A stretch of 64,000 nucleotides of DNA from Tritrichomonas musculus (lineage: Eukaryota; Parabasalia; Tritrichomonadida; Tritrichomonadidae), in the NCBI GenBank assembly GCA_039105265.1, contig JAPFFF010000001.1:5146001-5210000 (forward strand), written 5' to 3'. How positions within the stretch are numbered: the first letter of the stretch is position 1; each line of letters starts with the position of its first letter. The notes below the pieces were generated by a model that was given only the letters and a program-made list of their open reading frames with translations, did not search any database and had not been told where the DNA came from. Both the position numbers and the translations under genes were made by a program. This document shows, in pieces, positions 29,425 through 38,262 of this stretch.

Positions 29425-29736
29425 ATGAATCTGAAAATAATAGAGCCCATAACACACCCGAACAAAGAATTTCGTTCACCGGATGAATTCAATTTATGGT
29501 ACAACAAAAATAAAGAATCGGTAGATGCATTAACGACGCATAAGCTCAACAAGATGTATCACATAGAAGGATACCGTATAACGAAGATAAAAGGAGTGCT
29601 GATGCTGAAGAAGATGAAAGAGCCAGAAGAAGAAAACTATGTAGAAACACAAATCGAGCAATTGAGGAGCGATATAGACCAGATAAAGAAAGCTATTGGT
29701 GAAATCATTAAGGTCGTCAATGGAGAGCAGCAATAA
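29425..29736 (+). CDS. Maverick protein with C-terminal coiled coil, unknown
   Basis: 103 residues, ATG at 29425. Residues 1 to about 60 are a small mixed domain (F-R-S-P-D-E-F-N-L-W-Y, G-Y-R-I-T-K-I-K-G-V-L-M-L). Residues 70-100 form a heptad coiled coil (E-T-Q-I-E-Q-L-R-S-D-I-D-Q-I-K-K-A-I). It ends one base before the stop of the convergent ATPase gene. The layout suggests a small DNA- or protein-binding adaptor; no family is recognised. Confidence 0.6.
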   Translation: MNLKIIEPITHPNKEFRSPDEFNLWYNKNKESVDALTTHKLNKMYHIEGYRITKIKGVLMLKKMKEPEEENYVETQIEQLRSDIDQIKKAIGEIIKVVNGEQQ

Positions 29737-29737
29737 G

Positions 29738-30847
29738 TTATTTTTGTCCTCCTATAATGTTTGTTTCTCCACCGTCTGTTACCTGCACACAAAGAGCCGG
29801 ATAGGAATCTGGATGTCTCCTTTTATAGTCTACCATTAGCTTGTAATAGTAATTAAAGTCTTCCCATGATAGATTCGATGCGGCCTGTGAATATATATAC
29901 CTTAACTGTTGGTCGTTGAAGCAAGGAAAGATGAACAATGATGTAATCTCATTCTTCACATGTGGTTTCAATCCTTTCCATCCCTGAATCAACAAGAAAT
30001 AAGACATGTTCGTATGCCTGCACCGCTTTATTGCTTGGCTGAAAAAAGATTCCTCGTTGGAGAATAACTTGCTGTTACTGATATCATCGAAGAGCACAAG
30101 AGTATGCAAGAATTCTGCTGAATAATTATTCACATGAAGGAGCTCTTTCATTTGCTGTATTCGTTCACCTTCCTGCTGCTCTGTAGTTTCCCCATGCTTT
30201 ATCTTATAGTATAAGTTTTTCGCTCCGATAAGATTCCTGATGTAATTCTCTGCATCGGCCTCAGCAATTGTTACGTAAGGCAATGTTGGGCTGAAAAGGT
30301 CTCTTAATGCTCTCCAGCTACGGTCATTTTCTTCTCCATCTTTAGTGACATAAACGAGCAAATGATGTGTGTATAAAAGAGATATCTTAATGATTTCCTG
30401 TAGGGCAATTACTGTCTTACCCATATTCTGTTTACCTACGATAACATTAACGGAATTGTATTTAATATTTACCGATGGATGGATGGGAGCAATGAATGCA
30501 CCTGACATTTCTTCTTGATGGTCCTTTAGTGTATTCGCTACGATGTTATTTATTTCGTTCAGATTAATTCTGCTGTCGAAGTCATCCATAGACACAAGCC
30601 CTTGCATTGCCTTATCTATATAGTCGTTTATGTATTGCCTGTATTGATTTATACCGCCCATCCTTTTATATTCTTTATTGATTCCTGGTCGGTGCAATAC
30701 TGGCTTTCGTTTCTTTTTCTTGGTGTTATCAGTTAAATATCCTTCGGAGCGTGCACTATTGTTATCATTATCTGAATCAAAGTCGTATTCAGCAAATGCT
30801 TTATTACCGTATATATCATCACTAGAGGCGTAATCGTTATCATTCAT
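29738..30847 (-). CDS. Genome-packaging ATPase (FtsK/HerA type) of the Maverick
   Basis: 369 residues, ATG at 30847. Walker A is G-K-Q-N-M-G-K-T at 138-145 and Walker B is L-V-L-F-D-D at 250-255. A later stretch with S-Y-F-L-L-I-Q-G-W and T-S-L-F-I-F fits the sensor region of the A32-like packaging ATPases that pump DNA into capsids of Polinton-related viruses. The N-terminal 90 residues are acidic and disordered with a K-K-K-K-R-K patch that could be a nuclear signal. It converges with the coiled-coil gene (1-bp gap) and lies 35 bp from the next minus-strand gene. A T-rich/CAGGGTAAA motif touches the start codon. Confidence 0.9.
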   Translation of the reverse strand: MNDNDYASSDDIYGNKAFAEYDFDSDNDNNSARSEGYLTDNTKKKKRKPVLHRPGINKEYKRMGGINQYRQYINDYIDKAMQGLVSMDDFDSRINLNEINNIVANTLKDHQEEMSGAFIAPIHPSVNIKYNSVNVIVGKQNMGKTVIALQEIIKISLLYTHHLLVYVTKDGEENDRSWRALRDLFSPTLPYVTIAEADAENYIRNLIGAKNLYYKIKHGETTEQQEGERIQQMKELLHVNNYSAEFLHTLVLFDDISNSKLFSNEESFFSQAIKRCRHTNMSYFLLIQGWKGLKPHVKNEITSLFIFPCFNDQQLRYIYSQAASNLSWEDFNYYYKLMVDYKRRHPDSYPALCVQVTDGGETNIIGGQK

Positions 30848-30882
30848 TTTACCCTGATATAAAAATAAATATTGCCTTATTT

Positions 30883-32328
30883 TTACTGTGGTGCTGCTTC
30901 TGGTTGATTACCTGGTAGTCTCTCTTCTTGCATACCTGCTACTCTTCTGAATGCATTGGTAAACTGAACTACTTCTGTTGGCGACATATTGAACCCTTCT
31001 GCTTCAATATAGACAGGAATGAAAGAAATGATTTTCTCCCAGACATTACCTGTAAGATATGGGCTTGCAAATGCATCTGTGGCTGCTCTTACTTCTCTCT
31101 TTGACTTCAATTTCTTCCACATTTCTTCATCAACAGTAAGCACCTCTTCCCCGTATACTCTTACCATTGCTGTTGCTACAAATGCTTTCTCCCAGACGTT
31201 AGATGCAACTTTAGCCAGTTTCTTATTACCTGGATATGTTCCATTATGGACTGATTTGAAGCCTTTATAAATTGGATTAATGATTTTACTTGTAAATACC
31301 TGGAAGACTGTTTTGTTGTGTGGTTGTAATACTTTAGTGTAACCTGCATGTTCAACTGCGGCTGCGAATTGCGCGCCTTGTTCATTTCTATTACGTAATA
31401 GTCTAACACCTCTCTCATCATATTCAGGGTTGTACATATCATTAACGAAGCCTTTGAATCCCTTACCATATTCTTTTCTTTCATCTTCTGTTGGGTAAGC
31501 AGAGTAATATTTATATCTATATGGATATGTGCTGTCGACGGTAGTATAACCGTTAACTATGATGGGTCTATTTGTTTCTCTTTCCCTAACAATAACATCT
31601 GCTATTCCATCTCCATCTTCATCGTCACCGGTTACATGATAGATATCGCTAAATCCATGTTTATCTACCCATCTTTGTGCTCCTACAAGACTTTGTGCAT
31701 TGTTGATTCTCCTGATGTCCTGTTTGCCACTAAGAACGGCTGGAGCGATTCTTTCCATTTCGGCTCCATATGGTTGCTTTTTTGGTTTCACTCTACGTGG
31801 TATTGGATGTTGCCTAAAGTAGTTAATAGCGTCAATACTGTCATTCAAGTCTCTATGGTCAACACCTGTTTCTTCTAAACCCTGTCTGAATTCATTCATG
31901 CGGTCGGTAGTGAGAAAGAGTGGATGTTGTCTTTGTTGTGGTTGGTCCATTTGTGTTTGCCTTTTATCACCAGATAAAATATTATTTTCGGTGTTTACAT
32001 TTTCATCATCGTCGGAATCTGACGATATGTTGAATGGAACAACACTGCTTCTCTGATTAGGCGTTGTTGGCTTTATTACATCCTCGAATGTTTCTTCTAC
32101 TAAGTTATACAGAAAATCAAATATATTGTTTGTCGTTACTTCATCACTATTGAAGTTGTATGTAGCTAAGAAGTCTCTTACTCGCTTCACATTTTCGAGG
32201 TACCTAGTTGATTCCCTGACATCTCCTGCATAGTCATCCATATATACCGAAACGTGTTCTCTTATGTATCTCAGTATTCTCGTTACTGTTTCAGACCCTA
32301 GAGATTTTATTTTATTGAACAGTGACAT
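30883..32328 (-). CDS. Maverick virion protein candidate with Asp-rich loop
   Basis: 481 residues from the ATG at 32328 (M-S-L-F-N-K-I-K); an in-frame ATG seven codons upstream is possible. Residues 1-90 are helical, 95-160 are disordered with an acidic S-D-S-D-D-D-E patch and Gln-rich stretch, and the C-terminal 300 residues look folded. At 235-244 the sequence D-D-E-D-G-D-G-I-A-D followed by V-I-V and then I-V-N-G-Y resembles an EF-hand or thrombospondin-type-3 calcium loop. I have a general impression that comparable Asp-rich loops occur in proteins of Polinton-like viruses, but I cannot name the family. Position next to the ATPase suggests a structural or assembly role. Confidence 0.65.
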   Translation of the reverse strand: MSLFNKIKSLGSETVTRILRYIREHVSVYMDDYAGDVRESTRYLENVKRVRDFLATYNFNSDEVTTNNIFDFLYNLVEETFEDVIKPTTPNQRSSVVPFNISSDSDDDENVNTENNILSGDKRQTQMDQPQQRQHPLFLTTDRMNEFRQGLEETGVDHRDLNDSIDAINYFRQHPIPRRVKPKKQPYGAEMERIAPAVLSGKQDIRRINNAQSLVGAQRWVDKHGFSDIYHVTGDDEDGDGIADVIVRERETNRPIIVNGYTTVDSTYPYRYKYYSAYPTEDERKEYGKGFKGFVNDMYNPEYDERGVRLLRNRNEQGAQFAAAVEHAGYTKVLQPHNKTVFQVFTSKIINPIYKGFKSVHNGTYPGNKKLAKVASNVWEKAFVATAMVRVYGEEVLTVDEEMWKKLKSKREVRAATDAFASPYLTGNVWEKIISFIPVYIEAEGFNMSPTEVVQFTNAFRRVAGMQEERLPGNQPEAAPQ

Positions 32329-32684
32329 TTTCCTGTAACGAAAATGCAATTATCCCTGGCAGCAAAAGGAAATTATTCGAGCAACATTAATATTTGGAAT
32401 GATTTTTGTCCTGCAGACAAAACCGCTCGCTGCGCTGCGCTCCGCTCACTATCATGTCCAAACAGATTAACGCTTTCCTCGATGGATTTGCTTTGTATAT
32501 ATCTCAGTAAAGAAACAGAAAAGTAGCGTATAGAAATAGCATGAATGGCTAGGAAGTGATATGTGAATGTTAGTAATGTATGCGCCAGAAAAACGCTATA
32601 TCTCAAACACGAATAATTTATTTTTACTTGGGTAAAAGGGAGCACTACAGAAAATGTCAACAGCTGCAACAAGCCAACCATTAA

Positions 32685-33308
32685 ATGAGAGCCAAATCCA
32701 TTTGTCTCAAAGCTGAACTTTCATACGATTATTTATTGTTCCTCTCATCACCCAATTACTTGCCATTCGAATATAGCTATTATGTATGTGAATACGTTAG
32801 ACATGAAAGATACTTAGATATATACAAGAGATGCCAGATAGGCCATAGAGAGATATTAATGAAGATAGATGAAGAGATAGAAGAGATAAGAAAGGTGCTA
32901 TATAAATACCTCTGTGAAACAAAAACTAATTATATGTGTAACCGCGGTTACGGACAAGAATGTAACGTGATGAATTATCTTGAATGTAATCTTACTGGAG
33001 GTGCAAAGGAGATGATAGAAAAGCTTAAGCAGGCCAGAAAAGATAGGAAGAAAGAATTCGAAAGGGAAAAGAAAGAGCAAGAAGAAAAGCAGAGAAATCA
33101 AACAAAAGAACATTGTAATGCCATGCATGAACTAAAGAAACTTGCATGGGATAAAAACGGTACATATGCGTACCAACAAAACAGCCTTGTTAGTGTCAGT
33201 CAAGAATGGCTAAATGAAGTGAAAAGGCTATTAGAGTTAGCAGGAGAGAATACCAGTTACGACAATATTATATACCTAATATCATACCTAGCAGAACAAA
33301 CTGATTGA
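32685..33308 (+). CDS. Maverick protein with charged coiled coil, unknown
   Basis: 207 residues from the ATG at 32685, the last gene before the right inverted repeat. Residues 20-100 hold several Cys (V-C-E-Y-V, C-E-T-K-T-N-Y-M-C-N, E-C-N-V, L-E-C-N-L). Residues 110-150 are a very charged helix (E-F-E-R-E-K-K-E-Q-E-E-K), and a shorter helical tail follows. The promoter-like T-run/TTGGGTAAAAG motif lies about 25 bases before another ATG at 32654 that opens a 20-codon frame in a different register. The true start may be there, with a frame slip between. No family is recognised. Confidence 0.6.
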   Translation: MRAKSICLKAELSYDYLLFLSSPNYLPFEYSYYVCEYVRHERYLDIYKRCQIGHREILMKIDEEIEEIRKVLYKYLCETKTNYMCNRGYGQECNVMNYLECNLTGGAKEMIEKLKQARKDRKKEFEREKKEQEEKQRNQTKEHCNAMHELKKLAWDKNGTYAYQQNSLVSVSQEWLNEVKRLLELAGENTSYDNIIYLISYLAEQTD

Positions 33309-33330
33309 TAATTTTTTTCCGTATAAAATG

Positions 33331-33578
33331 GACGGCGACATTGAAGTGACAAAAAATGATTTTGTCGTGAAATTGAATGAAACGTAAATGTCCTGAGTGA
33401 AAAGTTCGTTGTTAATAAAAAACAGGTGTTTTTAACGAAAGCATAGTGCGGGCGGTAGAGTATCTGGGAAGTTATCCAAAAACACGAATTTTACAACTGT
33501 GACGAAAAAATGAATGGGCTACGGGGTTTGGAGGGATGTTTGGCTGTAAGCCAGACATCACTCCAAATACTATTGATG
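33331..33578 (-). repeat. Maverick right terminal inverted repeat
   Basis: 248 bp, the reverse complement of 13832-14079 apart from one base. It ends ...CTATTGATG directly before the ATATT duplication. Confidence 0.95.
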
Positions 33579-33583
33579 ATATT
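33579..33583. repeat. Target-site duplication, right copy (ATATT)
   Basis: ATATT identical to 13827-13831, directly outside the right inverted repeat. Confidence 0.85.
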
Positions 33584-34568
33584 AGGTCGAAAATTAAATA
33601 AAGATAATCTTTTGCAACCATAAAAAGCACCTTCACTAATATTAATCATTTCACTATCATCTAAAATTGTGAATTTTTGTAATTTTTTACAGTCCTTGAA
33701 AGCATATTTTTTAATATATCTAACAGATGATGGAATTGTTATTTCCTCCAATGAAGTAAATGTAAAACAAAACTTTGGAATTGATCTAACTTTGATATTA
33801 TTCCAAAATATGACAACAGTTAGTTGAAAACAATGAAGAAAGTGAAAAGGTGTCATCAATTTATTCTTTTTAGAAAATAATTGATCAGTTTCTGGATTCC
33901 TCCACCTTGCTATTGCGTGAATTCTATGATGAATTTCATTTGGCATTTTGCTTAGAATAAAATGAACATTATCATTAATATAATATTTCTGAATATGTTT
34001 ACAATAATCAAAAAAAGAAAACCTTTGATATTTTATAAGGTTAAACACAAATATATTAATTATGGAATTGCAAAAGGCTAATTTATGAACAAAACATATT
34101 TTAGGCTTATTTTCAATAGAATCTTTTTCTTCAAAAGCAACTTTTGTTTCAATTATTGATAATTTATCATTGTTGTTGAAATTTTGTTCAGATATTTGAA
34201 TATTAATAATTGGTTCCAAAATTTTTGTTTTTGGTGGAACATTTATATTAATATTTATATTTAATGGTTTTGTTTGTGAAGATATTAATATGTTTTTTTA
34301 GATAAAAATAAAGAACTATTCATGCTTTCTTCATTTTTGTTTAAAGATGATCTAAATATGCTTGATGAACTGGTTTAAGAATAGGTGCCGCAGTGGTTAA
34401 AACATTATCTGATGTTTTTTGATGTGATAATTTTGAGATTGTTTTTGGTGTGCTAGTTTGACTTTTTTCAATAGCATAATTCTCGATAAGAATTTCTGAA
34501 TTACTAGGAGATAAAGTTGTATTAATTAATTTTCTTTTTCTCTTTTTGGAAAATATTTTCAAAGACAT
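33579..34568 (-). pseudogene. 5' part of the BspA-like gene split by the Maverick
   Basis: Minus-strand LRR units (S-L-E-E-I-T-I-P-S-S-V-R-Y-I-K-K-Y-A-F-K-D-C) run up to the Maverick boundary at F-N-F-R-P. The frame from 34219 towards the boundary is open. Upstream of 34219 it continues with protein-like sequence to an in-frame TAA near 34296. A further frame at 34341-34568 starting with an ATG (M-S-L-K-I-F-S-K-K-R-K-R-K) probably holds the original N-terminus, which is basic and Ser/Thr-rich. At least two frame breaks therefore exist besides the transposon. The 3' half is at 13315-13831. A nuclear-signal-like K-K-R-K-R-K near the start is odd for a surface protein. Confidence 0.75.
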
Positions 34569-34601
34569 TTTATTTACTTCAACAATTTCCTTAATTTCAC
34601 T

Positions 34602-36360
34602 CTAATAAACTGTATCTAATTGTTGATTGCTATCTAAAATATGACTTCCAATATATTGAATTGATGATTGCATTTTAATATTCTTAATGTTTGTTTGAGA
34701 AAAAGCATAATCACCAAGATATTTAACATTAGTATGATGCAGATTAATACTAGTTAACTGTTGGCATAAAAGAAAACTCGAATGATGTATGATTTCAATA
34801 GAATATGGGAGTTCAATCGACTTTAAGCCACTAAGAGCAAAGCAAAACCTGGGAATTTCTTTAATATAACTATTTAAATCGAACTGTATAGATTCAAGTT
34901 CTTGACAACCGATAAATGCTTCATATCCAATTTCGATAATTGATTTTGGAATTTGAATTTTTTTAATGAAGTAGAATGAGCAAAACCATATGCTTCAATG
35001 CATTTCAATGAATTATCAGAAAAAAGAACATTTGAAATATTATGTCCACAAAATGAGTTTTCATTAATTGTGAATGTTTTCAAATCACGGGGAACAAATA
35101 ATAAATTATTTTCACTTGTATAAACTGAATGATCATCCATAACAAAATAGAATTCATTAGAATGAATCATAATTGATTGCACAGATGGAGTGTTGATGAA
35201 TGATTTATTCGATATTTTTTTAATTGTTTTTGGTATATTGATATTTTTAAGCAATAAATCACATGCAAATGAATAGTCTTCTATTTGTTCTAAAGTTGAT
35301 TCCGTGGATATATTAATTTCTTTAAGGAATTTACAGTCACAAAAAGTACCACATTCGATAGTATTTACTAATGGTGGAATATTTATCGTCTTTATTGATG
35401 TTTCATGGAATGAATATAAACCAAGTTTTGTAAGATTTGAATTGGTGATATCGATATTAAATTCTTTTAATGAATGGCAAAATTCAAAAGCATTTGAACC
35501 AATAGTCTCAGTGTTATTATTTAATGTACATTTGATAAGACCAGTCATTGAAAATGCTTCGCTTTCAATTGTCTCACCAGAAAATTCAACTTTTGTTAAA
35601 TTATTATTATATTGAAACGCAGATTTACGAATTATTTTAACTCTATTTGGAATAATTATTTGCTCAATTCGTGTGCTTGAAAATGAAAATTCACCTATTT
35701 CAGTTAATTTTGATCCTTTTTCAAATTCTACTTTTTTTCAAGTAATGATAATGTTCAAATAAGGGTGCTGGTATTATTTTAACTAGTTTAGGCGGTCCAA
35801 TATCATTAACAAAACAATTTGAATCCCATTCAATTTTTTTAATATGTGATACTATTTGAAAATCCAATTTTTTGACTTTACTTGGAATTTTGAGAATTTC
35901 ATTATCTTTAATTTGGGTAATATCTTCTAATGGAGGCTTTTTGGTTAATGAAATATTATCCATTAAATCGACATATAATAAAGTATCATCTACAATATAA
36001 CAGTTTTTTTGTATACTGTATTTAATAGCTTCCATATCAGAAAAATATAATTTCAAAGAACAATAAATTAGATTGGTGTTAAGTCTATTATTAAAATATA
36101 AGAAATTTGTTTTATTGTTATTTCGGTCTCCTGTATATAAGATTTGTTTTTTTATGTTTTAATTTCTTTTTATTATTTTTGGTATCTCCAGTTGGATTTG
36201 AAAATGAAAAGTCTTCTTTTTTAATATGGCATAAATTTAATTTCATTTTAATTGTTTCAAAATCTGAATATGAAAATGAATTATTTAAGCATGTGATTTT
36301 ATTTCCGATTAAACAAATTGATTTTAAAGAATTGCAGAAAATAAATGCATTGGTTTGAAT
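34602..36360 (-). pseudogene. BspA-like leucine-rich repeat pseudogene
   Basis: BspA-type LRR units run along the minus strand from about 36360 to the TAG at 34602 in at least four pieces: about 36118-36360, 35721-36056, the open stretch ending at 34874, and the last piece down to 34602. Frames change within A-runs near 35738 and 34960, and the start at 36056 is a TTG. The middle piece includes a segment with L-L-F-V-P-R-D-L-K-T-F as in many BspA-like proteins. The N-terminus runs into the satellite at 36361. Two of the breaks are single-base homopolymer differences, so sequence error cannot be excluded. Confidence 0.7.
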
Positions 36361-36830
36361 ATCGATTGATATATGTTCGATTGATGATGATCGATTGTTG
36401 ATGATGTTGTTGATGATGCTATTCGTGATGATCGATATATGTTGTTGATGTTGATGTTGATGATGATCGATGTGTTGATTGATGCTGCTGTTGATCGTTG
36501 TTGTTGATCGTGATGAATGAATCGATATTTTGATGATACTGTTGATGATGATGATTGAGTTGTTGATTGTGAATATACTGTTGTTGTTGATGTTGATCGT
36601 GAATGAATGAATCGATATGTTAATGATATGATCGATTGATGATGATTGATTGATGATGTTCGATCGATTGATGAATAAATCGTTGTTAATACTGTTGTTG
36701 TTGATGTTGTTGTTGATGATTGAATTGTTGATCGATGCAGCTGTTGATCGTGAATGAATCGATATGTTAATGATACTGGTGATGTTGATCGATTGATGAT
36801 GAACCCTCCAATTATATTCATCATCGATCA
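36361..36830. repeat. GATG/GATCGATT-rich satellite block
   Basis: Imperfect repeats of GATGATGATCGATTGATG and GTTGTTGATGTTGATCG fill this stretch. Two minus-strand frames stay open through it and translate to Ser/Ile/Asn low complexity; these are by-products of the repeat, not genes. It abuts the end of the BspA-like pseudogene. Confidence 0.85.
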
Positions 36831-36961
36831 AAAATAGATGAATCATATGTGGTTCGTCGTTAAGAGATGAATCGTTATATGATGGTATAAATCTATCGAA
36901 AACGTATCGAAATCGACTTGTTAATAAAAGGGGGAGATATCGGGTTAATTTTAACCCATTA

Positions 36962-36978
36962 ACCAATGAAGTGATTCA
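36962..36978 (+). repeat. 17-bp direct repeat, left copy
   Basis: ACCAATGAAGTGATTCA, identical to 37320-37336. The pair brackets the second satellite block. Confidence 0.7.
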
Positions 36979-36984
36979 TGAGTG

Positions 36985-37285
36985 ATTCTGATCGATTTCG
37001 ATAAGATGTGATCAACAAGATGTACTCGCATATGATGTAATCGATAAGATATATTCGATAAGATGTAATCGCATAAGTTACATCCGCATATGGTGTATAC
37101 GATAAGATATATTCGCATATGATGTACTCGATAAGATATATTCGATAATGCGTATTTGCATATTATGTAATCGATATGATACATCCGATATGATACATCC
37201 GATATGATACATCCGATAAGATGTAATCGATAAGATGTGATCGACAAGATGTATCCGCATATGATGTATTCGATTCGACTGTTAT
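36985..37285. repeat. ATCGATAAGATGTA-type satellite block
   Basis: Short units of about 14-20 bases built from GATGTAATCGATAAGATGT, CGCATATGATGTA and CCGATATGATACAT repeat many times. Composition differs from the first block. It is bracketed by the 17-bp direct repeat. Confidence 0.85.
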
Positions 37286-37319
37286 CGATCGACTGTTATC
37301 GATCAAAAATATATATGTT

Positions 37320-37336
37320 ACCAATGAAGTGATTCA
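37320..37336 (+). repeat. 17-bp direct repeat, right copy
   Basis: Identical to 36962-36978. The next bases diverge. Confidence 0.7.
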
Positions 37337-37482
37337 CTTAGTATTCGGATTGTATTCTAGTGACATACTTAAACGATTTGGTGTGTGGATCGTAGTATCT
37401 GGACTTATATGTATATGCGTCACTCTCTTCTGGTTCGGTACTCTTTCGTGGAACTGTTCGTGATACATTGCAGAGTTTACCA

Positions 37483-37707
37483 TTACGTTTGGTGAATCGA
37501 CTTCATTACACCCTTTCTCTTAGTGAAGTGTTTCTCATCACATGGTATCTCTTCATTAAGTTCCCGAGTAGCAAATTTCCACGTATTTGGATTACGACGT
37601 AATAGTGTGTTAACTGACTTATAGTCTTTCGATTCGATAAGTCTAGCGAGTACATGCTTCAACTTGTCGATATCATTCATTGCGAATAATTCTGTTAATG
37701 CGGTCAT
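37483..37707 (-). CDS. Small protein of the helicase island, unknown
   Basis: 74 residues from the ATG at 37707 (M-T-A-L-T-E-L-F-A-M), mostly helical and charged (L-K-H-V-L-A-R-L-I-E-S-K-D). Codon use and GC content match the helicase gene next to it rather than the host DNA. It follows that gene on the same strand after about 60 bp, so the two may belong to one element. No family is recognised. Confidence 0.5.
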   Translation of the reverse strand: MTALTELFAMNDIDKLKHVLARLIESKDYKSVNTLLRRNPNTWKFATRELNEEIPCDEKHFTKRKGVMKSIHQT

Positions 37708-37770
37708 TTCTTTACAAGAAAAATACAAAGTAATCGCAGTGTCGATTCACTTCTTCACCAATTTATACAC

Positions 37771-38199
37771 TCAACCTCTCTTACCATTAACTCTGTTATA
37801 TCTCATATTAACTTCATACCCATCTGGTATTGTCTTAACATCGATTCCATAATAGTTGTATAGATCTCTTTTGGTAGTAAATTCTATATCAACGATATGT
37901 TCATTAGTGATAGGTTCTTCAACGATATGTTCATTAGTGATAGGTTCTTCAACGATAGGTTCATTAACTGGTTCATCAACGATAGGTTCATTAACTGGTT
38001 CATTAACGATAGGTTCATCAACAGATTCATCATCATCATCATCATCATCATCAGTAGATTTACCGAATTGTACGCGACCAAACTCGTATAATACATAATC
38101 CCAACTTGTTTTACTCATACGATTCCATGCTTTATCACGCAGTTCGTTTAAGTATCTCTCATATCTGTTGTTCGGTATCGAATAAGTTCTATTCTTCAT
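37771..38199 (-). CDS. C-terminal part of the helicase, separated by an in-frame TAG
   Basis: A 142-residue frame from an ATG at 38199. It is exactly in frame with the helicase gene: 21 codons lie between that gene's TAG (38263-38265) and this ATG, and they encode the rest of helicase motif VI and a beta-rich stretch. I therefore read it as the C-terminus of the same protein, not a separate gene. It contains a basic helical segment, a run of eight Asp, and tandem acidic repeats (N-E-P-I-V-D-E-P-V, then E-E-P-I-T-N-E-H-I-V twice), then a short C-terminal domain. It could be made independently from its own ATG or by readthrough. Confidence 0.55.
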   Translation of the reverse strand: MKNRTYSIPNNRYERYLNELRDKAWNRMSKTSWDYVLYEFGRVQFGKSTDDDDDDDDESVDEPIVNEPVNEPIVDEPVNEPIVEEPITNEHIVEEPITNEHIVDIEFTTKRDLYNYYGIDVKTIPDGYEVNMRYNRVNGKRG

Positions 38200-38262
38200 G
38201 TGTTTACCATATCGAACATATACATATACATCCCAGTTTCGATTTCGATTTCGACCTAGAAA

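Larger units (their letters stand above)
13832..33578. mobile_element. Maverick/Polinton giant DNA transposon, 19,747 bp
   Basis: This is a complete self-synthesising transposon. It is bounded by 248-bp terminal inverted repeats that differ at one base and by a 5-bp target duplication. It carries a retroviral-type integrase, a protein-primed DNA polymerase B, a packaging ATPase with Walker motifs, a capsid protein candidate, a fibre-like protein and several small or unknown proteins, in blocks on both strands with very short gaps. Its GC content is clearly above that of the host flanks. No coding frame that I recognise is broken, apart from a possible slip at the start of the last gene, so it could be recent or even active. 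It interrupts a BspA-like host gene. No adenain-type maturation protease was recognised. Confidence 0.95.

Noticed and set aside
36118-36966. 282-codon Ser/Asn/Ile-rich gene over the satellite
   Set aside because: The frame is open only because the repeat unit lacks stops; two frames are open at once. Only its last 80 codons are BspA-like.
37856-38098. Open frames on the opposite strand and in a third frame of the acidic repeat
   Set aside because: They mirror the E-E-P-I-T-N-E-H-I-V and poly-Asp coding repeat.
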